DNA from: Prosapia bicincta
Lineage: Eukaryota > Arthropoda > Insecta > Hemiptera > Cercopidae
Assembly (NCBI GenBank): GCA_036971475.1
Contig: JBAIZL010000003.1
Span: 52,917,842-52,981,841 of the forward strand
DNA: 64,000 nucleotides
Direction of reading: 5' to 3'
Shown: one piece after another, positions 43,231 to 53,215 of the stretch
Layout: every line of letters begins with the position of its first letter
Numbering within the stretch: position 1 is the first letter of the stretch
Position numbers and translations under genes: made by a program
Notes under the pieces: generated by a model
Told to the model about the DNA's origin: nothing
Database searches by the model: none
Seen by the model: the letters and a program-made list of their open reading frames with translations, nothing else

Positions 43231-43660
43231 GGACATTGTTGGACAATTTTATAGTAAATTAACAAAATTTTATACAATATCAAGAGCACAGTGGTACACA
43301 ATAAATTACAATGAAAATATTGGAAAGAACCCCAATACCACAAAAATAATCAAAAATAACAACTAAAACAAGTTACTTAAGATTAAACTCTTATGCACAT
43401 TTTGATGACCATGTCATCATCATCAGAGGGTCTTATTACAGAATTACAACCTAGCAAAGAAGTTATATGACTATAGTTTGTAACTTCTTGTTAGCTAGAT
43501 TGTAATTTTGTAATAAGACCCTCTGATGATGATGACATAGTCATTGAAATGTACATAAGGGTTTAATCTTAAGCAACTTGTTTTATTTGTTATTTTTTAT
43601 TATTTTAGATTATTTTTGTGGTATTGGGGTTCTTTCCAATATTTTCATTGTTACAAACTT
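43231..43660. mobile_element. palindromic pair of PLE family A pLTRs
   Basis: Arms about 43309-43466 and 43490-43652 are inverse copies (ACAATGAAAATATTGGAAAG and its complement at the outer ends, TGTAATAAGACCCTCTGATG near the centre). The plus arm has an intact-looking hammerhead. The minus-strand copy in the left arm has AAA in place of GAA. The left flank (ATCAAGAGCACAGTGG) matches the region downstream of the 49.04-kb copy. Confidence 0.75.
43518..43562 (+). ncRNA. hammerhead ribozyme motif, family A (best copy)
   Basis: Helix I ACCCT 43518-43522 with AGGGT 43558-43562. Core CTGATGA 43523-43529, extra T 43530. Helix II GATGAC 43531-43536 with GTCATT 43540-43545, loop ATA. GAA 43546-43548. 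Helix III is the palindrome ATGTACAT 43549-43556. A 43557 is at the cleavage position. Every conserved core residue of a type I hammerhead is present. The only oddity is the extra T. An extra residue at this site has, as I recall, precedent in a natural viroid hammerhead. Confidence 0.7.
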
Positions 43661-43729
43661 TAGCAAAATTTAATATTTTATTACTTATTAAAAAAAATTA
43701 CAAAAATTAAACATGAACATCATCAAACA

Positions 43730-43870
43730 GCTACACGGGCAATCCACACAAAAAGTCTTGGAAGACACTGATGAAGATTGCCACGAAGCGATCAAAAACG
43801 TTCTGCCTCAGTAAGTTTTTACAAAATTCAAAGTTCGAATAGTCATACACTAATGTAAAAGTAATTAATT
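43730..43870 (+). ncRNA. decayed hammerhead (family C)
   Basis: Core CTGATGA 43768-43774, extra A, 6-bp helix II GATTGC/GCGATC, then AAA (not GAA), AACGTT, and the downstream blocks CTCAGTAAGTTTTTACAAA and GTAATTAATTAAG shared with 61975-62055. The G12 change makes cleavage unlikely. Confidence 0.5.
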
Positions 43871-43904
43871 AAGTTGCACTGAACGTAATGGACTACAAAA
43901 TTCA

Positions 43905-44530
43905 AGAATAAATTCATATCCCTTACATACCACAACAAACACACACACAAAATTGCTTCAACATTCAGAAAACTCAACTAAAAAAAATAATCATACAAAA
44001 TAACAAACACTTTAAGACAACACATACAACAAACAGGTAAATACAATCCATCCGGTATATACAAAATAATATGTAACGATTGTCCCAACTTCTGTAGTGG
44101 CCAAACTGGTAGATCATTCAACACACGCTTCAATGAACACATCAACAACATAAAAAACATATATCCAGCTATGCAACCCATATGCAAAACACGCAACACA
44201 CATACAGGAATTTACATACTAATTTAAATATTCTCTACGTATTAAACCACCTAAAAAACTAACAACTACAGAAAAATATGAAATATACAAACATCACACA
44301 ACAGATAAAGAAAATATCTTAAACGACCACACACATACTTTGAATCCAACACCCTTTATAATTACATAGTAAACATCTAACTTAACCATAACCCCACTAC
44401 ACTTATAAATTATAAGCCCGCAACCTTTTACCTTGTGCAACAGACGTCAGTAAACGATTAGCTTCGTAAATGAAACTATTGTTTCAAAATATATCAGCAC
44501 GTAAGTTCTGAAGTATTCACTTAGTTATGC
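43905..44530 (+). mobile_element. degraded PLE family N 3' fragment
   Basis: The plus strand reads PSGIYKIICNDCPNF, then SGQTGRSFNTRFNEHI, a GIY-YIG domain with YIG changed to CSG. A frame-shifted C-terminus (THTYFESNTLYNYIVN-like) and the family pLTR (GATTAGCTTCGTAAATGAAAC) follow. Confidence 0.7.
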
Positions 44531-44998
44531 ATTAATTACTCATAGTAAAAAAATAAAACAATTAAATAATATATCGTTTAAGTGATTAATAAATAATATA
44601 CACATATTAATAATCTATAATAGGGTACTACATCCCCTTAAGTCTCATCTACAAGAATCATATACAACTCTTTAAATCAACTCTTATTTTGGTAATTACT
44701 TATGAAAAGACTTGTAAACCTTTTGAAATTTTTTTAAAATATGTACTAAAATTCAAAACAAATAACAGATGGTACAGAGAAGAAGCCAACTCTTTTGTTG
44801 AAAAATTTGATTTCAATCATTTGCAATATTTAAATACAATATACAGTATATATACAAAGTGCAAATTTTAAGTGTAAATACAATATACAGTGTACAAATT
44901 CAAGCTCCTTTAGAATTCTTGTTTAATTCCTTTACGAATATTTTTTATTTGTTTTAATACTTTCAGTTTTTAAGAACTATTTTCAACTTTTTTTTCAG
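44531..44998. other. intron sequence, nothing recognised
   Basis: A 60-codon plus ORF at 44689-44871 has no recognisable features. Confidence 0.3.
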
Positions 44999-45043
44999 AT
45001 TAGTGAACGGCATTTCTTTGCAGCAAAACTAGCAGAGCGGCTA
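44999..45043 (+). CDS. gene 1, small internal exon
   Basis: 45 nt, 15 codons, phase 0/0: ISERHFFAAKLAERL. The acceptor is a strong polypyrimidine tract ending tttttttcag and the donor is CTA|gtaagt. The phase matches the exon ending at 41904. It is small but both splice sites are near consensus. Confidence 0.65.
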
Positions 45044-45598
45044 GTAAGTTTTCTTAATTTTATAAAAAATAATTTCTATTTTTTCTGACATAAAATCTGC
45101 TTTAGAAACACAATTAAGGGTCTAGTTATTAAGAAATATGAGATTCATAATCTGCTTCTGGAACTTAGAGGGAAACTGTCAATTTTTATGCTGACCTTTA
45201 TGGATCATGTAGATTTTTGAAATAACATGCAAATTATCAAACAATATATTTCGAAAATTACAAACATCTGCTCAATAAATTTGCATATTTTAGGAGCTGA
45301 TTGACTAAAAAATTAAGGGAGATGTATGCAAAATATATTTTGTAGCTACTAAACAACAAACGACTTTATCATCTACATAAATATAATACAGTGTAGCAGA
45401 CTTTTGGAAGAGGTCGAATTGGCTGTTCTGTTATTGAACATTATGTAATTGAGTTTGACCTAATAGTTTTCTTTATTTGTAGTCCGGTCAAGAAGTTAAA
45501 GAACTCTGTTTAATTAATCTGTAAGATCTAAAAATACTGGATGTAATTTAAACATGATAAAGATGTGAAAGGAAAATTGTTATTTACTTCTATTTACT
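45044..45598. other. intron sequence, nothing recognised
   Basis: No feature was recognised. Confidence 0.35.
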
Positions 45599-45956
45599 GT
45601 ATATATATATATATATATTTAGGTTAGTTTTGGTTGGTAAAGATTATTTAGATTTTTTGGACTAGGAGACTGACAGACTTACCTTGGTAAGAGTCCACAC
45701 TGTAGTCTTGAAATAGAAACACATAAAAGCACTTAAACAATGATATATTTCAACCACACAGTGGTCTTTGTCAATCGAAGAGAAAACACAAAAAGAAATA
45801 TGAGAGAATGAAATAAAATAAAAATTTTTAAATAAAAATGAAATATATCATTGTTTAAGTGCTTTTATGTGTTTCTATTTCTAGACTACAGTGTGGACTC
45901 TTACCAAGGTAAGTCTGTCAGTCTCCTAGTCCAAAAAATCTATATATATATATATA
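45599..45956. mobile_element. palindromic dimer of PLE family D pLTRs between TA tracts
   Basis: The left arm 45621-45815 and right arm about 45835-45945 are inverse copies of the arms around the 3.4-kb PLE, with no ORF between them. Short TA tracts lie at both ends (45599-45620 and 45940-45956). The left arm is longer than the right, so one arm is internally deleted. Confidence 0.8.
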
Positions 45957-46949
45957 TGTACATTAAATATTTATTTATTTATATTTTTCAAAAAAATATA
46001 TATTGTATCTAAACGGATTCTACATATTTACACTCTCCTTAACGATAGTCAGCTGGTAACCATTTGGTTCTCGGAGACAAGCTCTACGTCTCTATGACTC
46101 ATGCACATGCATTTGCTCTTGTATTAATTTCAAATTTTGTTGTTAGGAAAAGATTTTTACAGTTTATTGTGATTTGCAGTCATCAATCAGTTTGATTCCA
46201 TTTTATGATAGCCAAATAGTAAAACCTTTGTTTTAGCTTAAGTACATACATAATTTAATACATCCGAAAATACTGTTCAATTTCATGAAATTTACATGTT
46301 CTTGACTCAATTCATAATATTTAAAATTATTGCCCCTTCAATCTCTTAAATAATTCCCGATACTCTCCACACATCTAATCTCTATATCTCTTGTTGCATC
46401 CTCTGCTCTTGATACTTTTCCAAACTTTTAAAGCTCAGTATTTTCTTTATTTACTTTTGACCCAATTTCGGGTTTCGAGATGTCTAATTAAAGCTCTGAA
46501 TGTCCCCTTCCAAAAACCTCTACCCCAAACTAATAAACTACAATAAATAAATAACTGAAACTAAATGAAATAAATTTAACTAATTATTAAAAAATTCAGT
46601 TTAAATTAAAAACTGTATTAATGCCTCTAAATATTTATTTATCATATTTTCCTAACCAATATATATTTTATCTTAAATTTACCATAAATTTTGTTTAACA
46701 TATTTTGTTAAAATTTTTAAAGATTTATTTGAAATCAGTACAGGGTGCTGAAAGTTTTTAAAATCAGTTCTCCACTTCCATATTATACAGGGTAGGAATC
46801 CTAGCTCCCATTTTTTAAATTGAGCTGGTGGTGGCATATGAAACAAATAATGGTAGGGCATTAACTTTCATGTTCTTCACAGGCAGAAGTACTTGGACTT
46901 GATAAATAAATATTTGAATGATCATTTTAATGAATGATGTCAACTTTAA
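45957..46949. other. intron sequence, nothing recognised
   Basis: No feature was recognised. Confidence 0.3.
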
Positions 46950-48255
46950 TACGAGGGTGGTCCACAAAGTAACCTTCGTTTTGAAATTAAGAAAAAAAAA
47001 CAGTTGAGATACAAAAATTTTATTATATACATGTTAAAACTACAGCTTTTCTCTACTTTTCTACATATTCACCTTACAAATTCAAGCACTTATCATATCT
47101 TTTAACAGTTTTTGAAATTCCGTCTTTAAAAAAATCTGCCGCCTGAGAACCTAGCCAACCTGTCACAGCGTTTTGAAGCTCTTCATCACTCACAAACCTC
47201 TGAGATGCAAGCCACCGCTTCATGTACGGGAAAAGATGGAAATCACTGGGAGCCAAGTTCGGGCTCTAGGGGGGGGGGGGGTCAAAAACGTCCCATTTGA
47301 ACTTTTCCAAAAGTTTAGTTGTTTTTTGAGCTGTGTGAGGGTGGACATTGTCATGGACAAACACAACACCAGATGTCAGAAGACCACGACGCTTGTTTTG
47401 AATCGCTCGTCGTAGCCGTTTTAAGGTTTCACATTAAGCTGCAGCTGTAATTGCCCATACCACGCTCCATAAATTCAATGAGCAAGATGCCTTTAGCATC
47501 CCAAAAAACTGTAGCCATCAATTTTCTCGCTGAAAAAGATTGGCGAGCGCTCTTTGGCTTGCTTGGCGAAGCGGTATGATCCCATTGCATTGACTGTCGT
47601 TTTGTTTCTGCATTCACATAGGCTATCCAAGTCTCATCTCCTGTAACGATCCTGTTCAAAAATGTTTCTCCTTCAACGTCATACCGAGTAAGAAAGTCTA
47701 TGACAGAACTCATTCTTTTCATTTTGTGATCATCGGTGAGCACTTTCGGAGTCCAGCGAGCACAAAACCTGTGATAGCCTAGTTTTTCTGTCACTATCTC
47801 ATGCACAAGACTTCGAGAAATTTCAGGAAAATGATCTAAAAGTTCCAAGATTGTGATATTTTTCCTCAAATTTTCTCATCCACTTTGTTCACCAAGTCAT
47901 CACTGACGAGAGATGGCCTACCACTCTGGTCTTCATCGTGAATGTTCGTTCTTCCATTTTGAAAAAAACGAACCCATTGACGGACTACACCTTCGCTCAT
48001 AATGTTTGGGCCATACACCGCACTCAATTCACGATGAATTTCAGCTGCTGTGTAACTTTTCAACCACAGAAATCTTATTACACCACGCACTTCACACTTG
48101 GCGGGATTTTTTATCGCGGAGCTCATGTTTTTACGTTATAACAAAATAACGCACGATACTCTCCCTTGCACAGCCAATGTGAAAATTGCGGCGCTACCCC
48201 CCACTACTTATCGCACCACACCCAAATGGCGGTTACTTTGTGGACCACCCTCGTA
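46950..48255 (-). mobile_element. mariner element with intact ends
   Basis: Inverted repeats CGAGGGTGGTCCACAAAGTA at 46952 and its inverse ending at 48253 agree perfectly over 23 bp. TA target duplications are at 46950-46951 and 48254-48255. The 1.3-kb length is typical of mariner. The encoded transposase is broken. Confidence 0.95.
47074..48126 (-). pseudogene. mariner transposase, frameshifted
   Basis: The N-terminal helix-turn-helix region (48126 to 47866, including SEGVVRQWVRFFQNGR) runs into a stop. The coding sequence continues in another frame (47867 to about 47455) with HEIVTEKLGYHR and the first catalytic Asp in TGDETWIAY, then shifts again. The second Asp is in VHDNVHPH and the third in APSDFHLF (about 47256-47230), with a third frame break at a run of about ten G at 47271-47281. 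All three catalytic Asp codons survive. The homopolymer break could be a sequencing artefact, but the other two need explaining, so the copy is called non-functional. Confidence 0.92.
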
Positions 48256-48531
48256 GATATTATTCACTACAGCAAAAACATTATTAGATTATACTTTAGG
48301 TAATGAGATGTTTTGCATAAAACAAACCAAATAGACAAATAGGCTGGAAAATGCAAGGATTGCAGAACATGTCCTTTATTATTAGCTGTATTGGGTCAAA
48401 ATGTTATAAGCTAAAATTATTAAATCTAAAAATTATTCAATAGTTATAAAAGTATTTTTATAATTAAATGAAATAAATTAATTTAGACAGGGGGTCTATC
48501 CCTAACTCACCTCTATATTCTTTGTTTTAAT
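48256..48531. other. intron sequence, nothing recognised
   Basis: Short AT-rich stretch between the mariner and the minisatellite. Confidence 0.3.
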
Positions 48532-48850
48532 AGTTTTATTTTTAGTATGATGTATTATTTTAATTAGGTAGTTTTATTTTTAGTATGATGTATTATTTTA
48601 ATTAGGTAGTTTTATTTTTAGTATGATGTATTATTTTAATTAGGTAGTTTTATTTTTAGTATGATGTATTATTTTAATTAGGTAGTTTTATTTTTAGTAT
48701 GATGTATTATTTTAATTAGGTAGTTTTATTTTTAGTATGATGTATTATTTTAATTAGGTAGTTTTATTTTTAGTATGATGTATTATTTTAATTAGGTAGT
48801 TTTATTTTTAGTATGATGTATTATTTTAATTAGGTAGTTTTATTTTTATT
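48532..48850. repeat. 38-bp minisatellite, about 8.4 copies
   Basis: Unit TAGTTTTATTTTTAGTATGA followed by TGTATTATTTTAATTAGG. The copies appear identical by eye, so the array is young. It abuts a PLE family A 3' region, and the unit resembles the AT-rich 3' untranslated text of that family (compare 35150-35230). Confidence 0.95.
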
Positions 48851-49200
48851 AGGTGTACTTTATATAGATTTTATTATTATAGTTTAGTCTATTCTAACGT
48901 GGCTTATATAGTTCAAAATGGCTGACCGGTGTTTGTTGGTCAGAGGTGAAGGGGGGGGAGGTGGAGCATACCTCACACCTGTTTATAGGGACCACAGAGA
49001 AGGGTTGGCATTAGTCTAGTTTGTTTTGTAACAGAACCCTCTGATGATGATGATGATGATGACATGGTCATCGAAATGTATACAAGGGTTTAATATTAGG
49101 TAACTTGTAGTAATAGTTATTTTTGATTATATTTTTTGTTTTGGAGGCTTTGCCAATTTTTAATGTGATATGTTGTGCCACTGTGCGCTTGATATTGTAT
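48851..49200 (+). mobile_element. PLE family A pLTR
   Basis: Shares ACCCTCTGATGATGATG, AAGGGTTTAATATTAGGTAA and GTGCCACTGTGCGCTTGATA-type blocks with 43231-43660 and 35390-35530. It carries a hammerhead motif with an expanded TGA run. Confidence 0.7.
49036..49089 (+). ncRNA. hammerhead motif with TGA expansion (family A)
   Basis: Helix I ACCCT 49036-49040 with AGGGT 49085-49089. Core CTGATGA 49041-49047, then extra TGA units, helix II GATGAC 49058-49063 with GTCATC 49067-49072, GAA 49073-49075. Helix III is disturbed (ATGTATAC). The inserted bases between core and helix II and the changed helix III make activity doubtful. Confidence 0.45.
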
Positions 49201-49228
49201 ACTTAGAACTTATTATTGTTTGTTTCAG

Positions 49229-49246
49229 GAGATTGACCATCCTTAA
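49229..49246 (+). CDS. gene 1, candidate terminal exon (coding part)
   Basis: The acceptor ttattgtttgtttcag is followed in phase 0 by EIDHP and TAA at 49244-49246. It would complete the protein after ...KLAERL. It is very short, and other in-phase acceptors exist downstream (about 50673, 52340, 53639, 55202), each leading to a stop after a few to a few tens of codons. It is chosen as nearest and clean, not as proven. Confidence 0.4.
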   Translation, partial: EIDHP

Positions 49247-50731
49247 CCAATGAACTCCAGGTGTATGCACATCTTTTATAAAAACAATTTTTTTGGCATT
49301 TTGAACCAACAGTATTTTTTGACAATTTGTTTTCATTGCAAAACATCTTTCTCTGTTTATATGGTCTCTTATTCACATAAACTTTGAAATCATAAAAAAA
49401 AATACTTCATTTTTAATTGTTATGCATGCAAGTTTAGTAAATTCAAAGAAGCATTTTAATTTCATGAGTTTTTATAAATCTATGCATATGTAGAAGGAAG
49501 TGTGGGTAATATAAATATCAAATTAATTGGACATTGCTCATTAAACAAATCACAAATGTATAATTACACATTTTTGTCAAATTTCTCTATTAAAAGGCTA
49601 GTTATTGCCAATTGTTTGAGTTTTGACTTTGAGCCCTAGAGTCATAAAATATCCAATCTTTTGAATATAAAAAATCTTTTATATACTTGTGAAAGTTTAG
49701 TGTGTGTAAAGAGTTTACATTTCCTATATTATAGTACGTTAGGCTTCAATATAATAAGGTAAGATATACTGTATAGTGGAGATGAGTGAATAGAAAGACA
49801 GACTATCACATTTATATAGCATTCTACCTTTTCTGAGTAAATTAACACATTTGATATTCTAATCTATTTTGTTCGTGTCATTTTTCATACATATTATGTT
49901 TAGTTAGTCTTTTAATATTATAAACTTTCTAAATAATTATCTAGTTCATGTAACTACTTGCATGGGCTTACTTCATTAGACTAAAACGTTCCATTCTATT
50001 TTCATTCTAAATTTAAAAATTCGAGACTAAGATAGTATTTTTTAAAAGTAATAACATGATTAGATAAAAATGGTTAGAGAAATGGTTCTCCAAGATGTAT
50101 TTAGTGGATAAGGGAAGGGATTGCTTTAAAAAGCCATTCTAGTGCAACATGTTTTGTAGTTTTAAAGTGATCGGCAGTTTGGATTATTGTCCTAGTTAGA
50201 ATTACGGTAAGGACGTAAAACCCTATGGATGAGGCCTAATGTATGCGAGGTTTAAAATTACTATAGTAAATGTTTACAGAAATATTTTCCAGAATAAATG
50301 AATGCTACATTTAGAAATCAATTGTGTGCTACCAGTCTTTTTAGAATATTATGCATTGAGAAAATTGTAATTTAGTAGAATAAAACTGGAGAAAAAACAT
50401 TTATTATGGTGGCAAAACTATAATTGAGTTAACAAGAAATTTATAAGATAATGGAATTTGCTTTAAAATTATATTTTTTTAAAATTTCCATAAAGCCAAT
50501 AACAAATTTCTCATTTTACATTAGCTGTATTTCAGATTGAATTAAAATGCTATTTTACACCTGAGACCTTACGAAAGATTTGAAATAGGAGAATAGAAAA
50601 AACAATAGCAACATTTTAATCAAAGAGCAAGATTTTAAAATTTTTGTAAAAAATTGCAATTTTTTTTTTCAGAGAAAGGAAACCCCAACAATTAAATTAG
50701 AGAGATTGCTGATTTACTCTATGAATATGAA
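49247..50731. other. 3' region of gene 1 or intergenic; nothing recognised
   Basis: AT-rich. No clear polyadenylation cluster or element was recognised. Confidence 0.3.
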
Positions 50732-51451
50732 TAGAGGTCGTGCGAAACGAGGCGAGCTCTGACCTTGAACGGGAAAGCAGTTATACAACTGGTTTTGGAG
50801 TGGTGGGGCGGCAGATCGTCAGTCTGCTACTCTCACCCGCCGGTTTCACATCGTAAATACGCGTCTAGCTAAACATCTAGTCTTACTTGTTTTGATTAGT
50901 TAGTGTTAAGTTTAATTTTTATTGTAGTGTAGCCAAACAATAAGGTCGGTGGTAAAATTATACATAGCCAAGCAAGAGGAATAATTTTTAATTTGCACAA
51001 TTTTATGAAAAGAGAAGCTGAAGAAGGACCAATATTGTTGAAACAAGTTCAACAACGTGTTGCGAATGCTGTGGGAGTGTCCAAAACAACTGTGAAACGA
51101 ATTTTGAGTGACCATAGAACCGCGCCGGCAACAGGACCTCGCTTTTCAACGCCAAGGAAAACATGGAATAAAAAAAATAAAAAAACATCTTATGACGACT
51201 TCGACAAGACTTTATTTCATTTAAATTTATCAGCGGTACTTTTTGTTTTTACTGGTTTATAAACGGTATATTACACGTGCAGTATTTATGCGTGCAGTAG
51301 TTATTAATTTATAGGCAATATTTAAACTCAGGGTAGTACATCGCCGCTTTGTCGGCATGCCGCGCCGGCGCTTCCCCTACACCGGCGATCACTCCCACCT
51401 AACCCTACTTCCTCCCCTACTCAGGGCTCGCCTCGTTCCGCACGACCTCTA
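50732..51451 (+). mobile_element. internally deleted Tc1/mariner-type element
   Basis: About 30-bp inverted ends (GAGGTCGTGCGAAACGAGGC at 50734 and its inverse ending at 51449, with two mismatches) lie next to TA dinucleotides. The 716-bp element is less AT-rich than its flanks and encodes only the N-terminal DNA-binding part of a transposase. Confidence 0.8.
50993..51262 (+). CDS. transposase N-terminal helix-turn-helix remnant
   Basis: An 89-codon ORF. RVANAVGVSKTTVKRILSDH (about residues 22-41) is a helix-turn-helix, followed by FSTPRKTWNKKNKK and a DDFDK motif (about 67-71). These are typical of the N-terminus of an IS630/Tc1-mariner-type transposase. The catalytic domain is absent and the ORF ends within the element. 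Such a fragment could still bind the element's ends. No host intron or promoter was recognised. An ATG at 51005 is an equally good start. Confidence 0.65.
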   Translation: MHNFMKREAEEGPILLKQVQQRVANAVGVSKTTVKRILSDHRTAPATGPRFSTPRKTWNKKNKKTSYDDFDKTLFHLNLSAVLFVFTGL

Positions 51452-52949
51452 ATAATGCATAAACCGATGGATTTATAAATAACTATATAAAAAGCAGAGA
51501 TACTGACATTCATACTGGCAGGTTTTTTATTGGAAAAAGCAGTTAATTAGTGAAAATGAAACTATTGAGCATTATTGATTGAATAGAAACTATGGAATAT
51601 GTCTAGGTTAGGTTTTGAAATAATTTGAAGGGATTGTTGAGAAGGATTTTAGTCATTTAAATACTGTTAAAAAAAATGATGTTTTTAAACCATTATATTT
51701 TCTTAATTTTTTAACCTTTATTTTAATCTAGACTGGGCCTAAAAACAGTACAAATATTAAAGTAAAAAATTGCTTTGTTATTACGTAGTGGTTATGCCTT
51801 CCAAGTACAAGCACTGTTTAGACACGAGGAAGTATATTTATAACATCCCTCTACTTCTCAGTTATAAAAGTATATTTATCTCTATATCTGCCCTAATATA
51901 ATTAAAGTTGAAAGAAAATAATGTCTGATTGGAATAGAAACCTGCTATGTTGTACACTACATACAATAGTGTGTACTTGTTCCATAGTAACCATACAATT
52001 ACTTCTTCCCCCATATGGACTTCGTGTACAGTTACTACACTAGGTTTAAAGGTTTTGCCATAGGTTTTAACAGCTGAGTTAAATTTGTAACATTGTAATT
52101 ACGTTTTTAAAAATTCTGTTTGATATGTGATTTTTTTAAAAAGTAAATCAGTACTAAAACTACCTTGAAACATAAATTGCAGAAAATGTGAGTAAAATAC
52201 AATAATTACTTTAAATAAGGAGATTATTATACTGTAAAAGAGTATATAATTCTACGTTGTTTACAAATCTTAACCACATAGGTAGGAACTCAGGATGTGG
52301 CTTTTAAACAATTTAGATAATATGCTTCTTTTTTTCAGCAAAATATCGGGTTTTGTGTTTTAAGCCAATTTTTTTATCTTACCTACCAACTGGCTTTTTT
52401 ATACGGCTTTAAAAAAATATGAAATACCACACAGTTGCCATTATTCATATTTAGTGCTCTGTTGCTTATGCATTTACTAACATATTATATGTTTATTAAA
52501 CATTTATTGGAATAAGTTTATTTTGCAATATAGGCCATGGTATAAAAAGCTATATTTTTTATTAATGCTCATTTTATCTTATTTGTTTTGATATATTGTT
52601 TATTTTGTTTAAGTAACTACAAAGGCCTAATTTGTTAAAATTTTACCAGTAATGTATAGAACCTTATTTTTATTCATAGGCATAACAATATGTAAAAACT
52701 TACCTGTAGTAATTATTACTTTAGTAATACTTACTATTATTATTAAATGAGGATGGCCATTCAGGAATATGTTAATAATACTAGCATCATTTATATATTT
52801 TAGGTTGTATGGAAATTATGTAACTTACCATGATTCGCTTCATCAGATTGCAATAATTTATTAGCTTGAATATTTGTTTAATGAAACTTGCCTATTCTCT
52901 TTCTCATTCAAAATTTCCTTGCTAAACACAACACTCCTACGTTTCCTCA
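51452..52949. other. intergenic or 3' region; nothing recognised
   Basis: AT-rich, with no element recognised. Confidence 0.3.
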
Positions 52950-53215
52950 AACTCTCTACTGCCCTGACACGACCTCCTGAAACTTCTGGCTACATCCTAA
53001 GCTGAAAATTACCCTGAAAGAAACACATTTTCAAGAAAGAGAAGACATCACATGAAATGCGATGGGGAAGCTGAACCAAATTTTGAAAGACGAACTCCAG
53101 AAATGTTTCTAACATGGTAGAAGCACTGGGACAAGTATATGCACCACCAATGAGACTGCTATGAAGGGGGTTCAGTTTTTGTACCTTTAGTTCAATAAAT
53201 ATATGTATACCTACC
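52950..53215 (+). pseudogene. C-terminal scrap of mariner-type transposase
   Basis: The plus strand reads GKLNQILKDELQKCF, then in another frame LTW, KHWDKYMHHQ and DCYEGG. This follows the usual mariner C-terminus (KDEFQKCF, W..RWDKC, GDYFEGD). It is heavily decayed. Confidence 0.5.
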
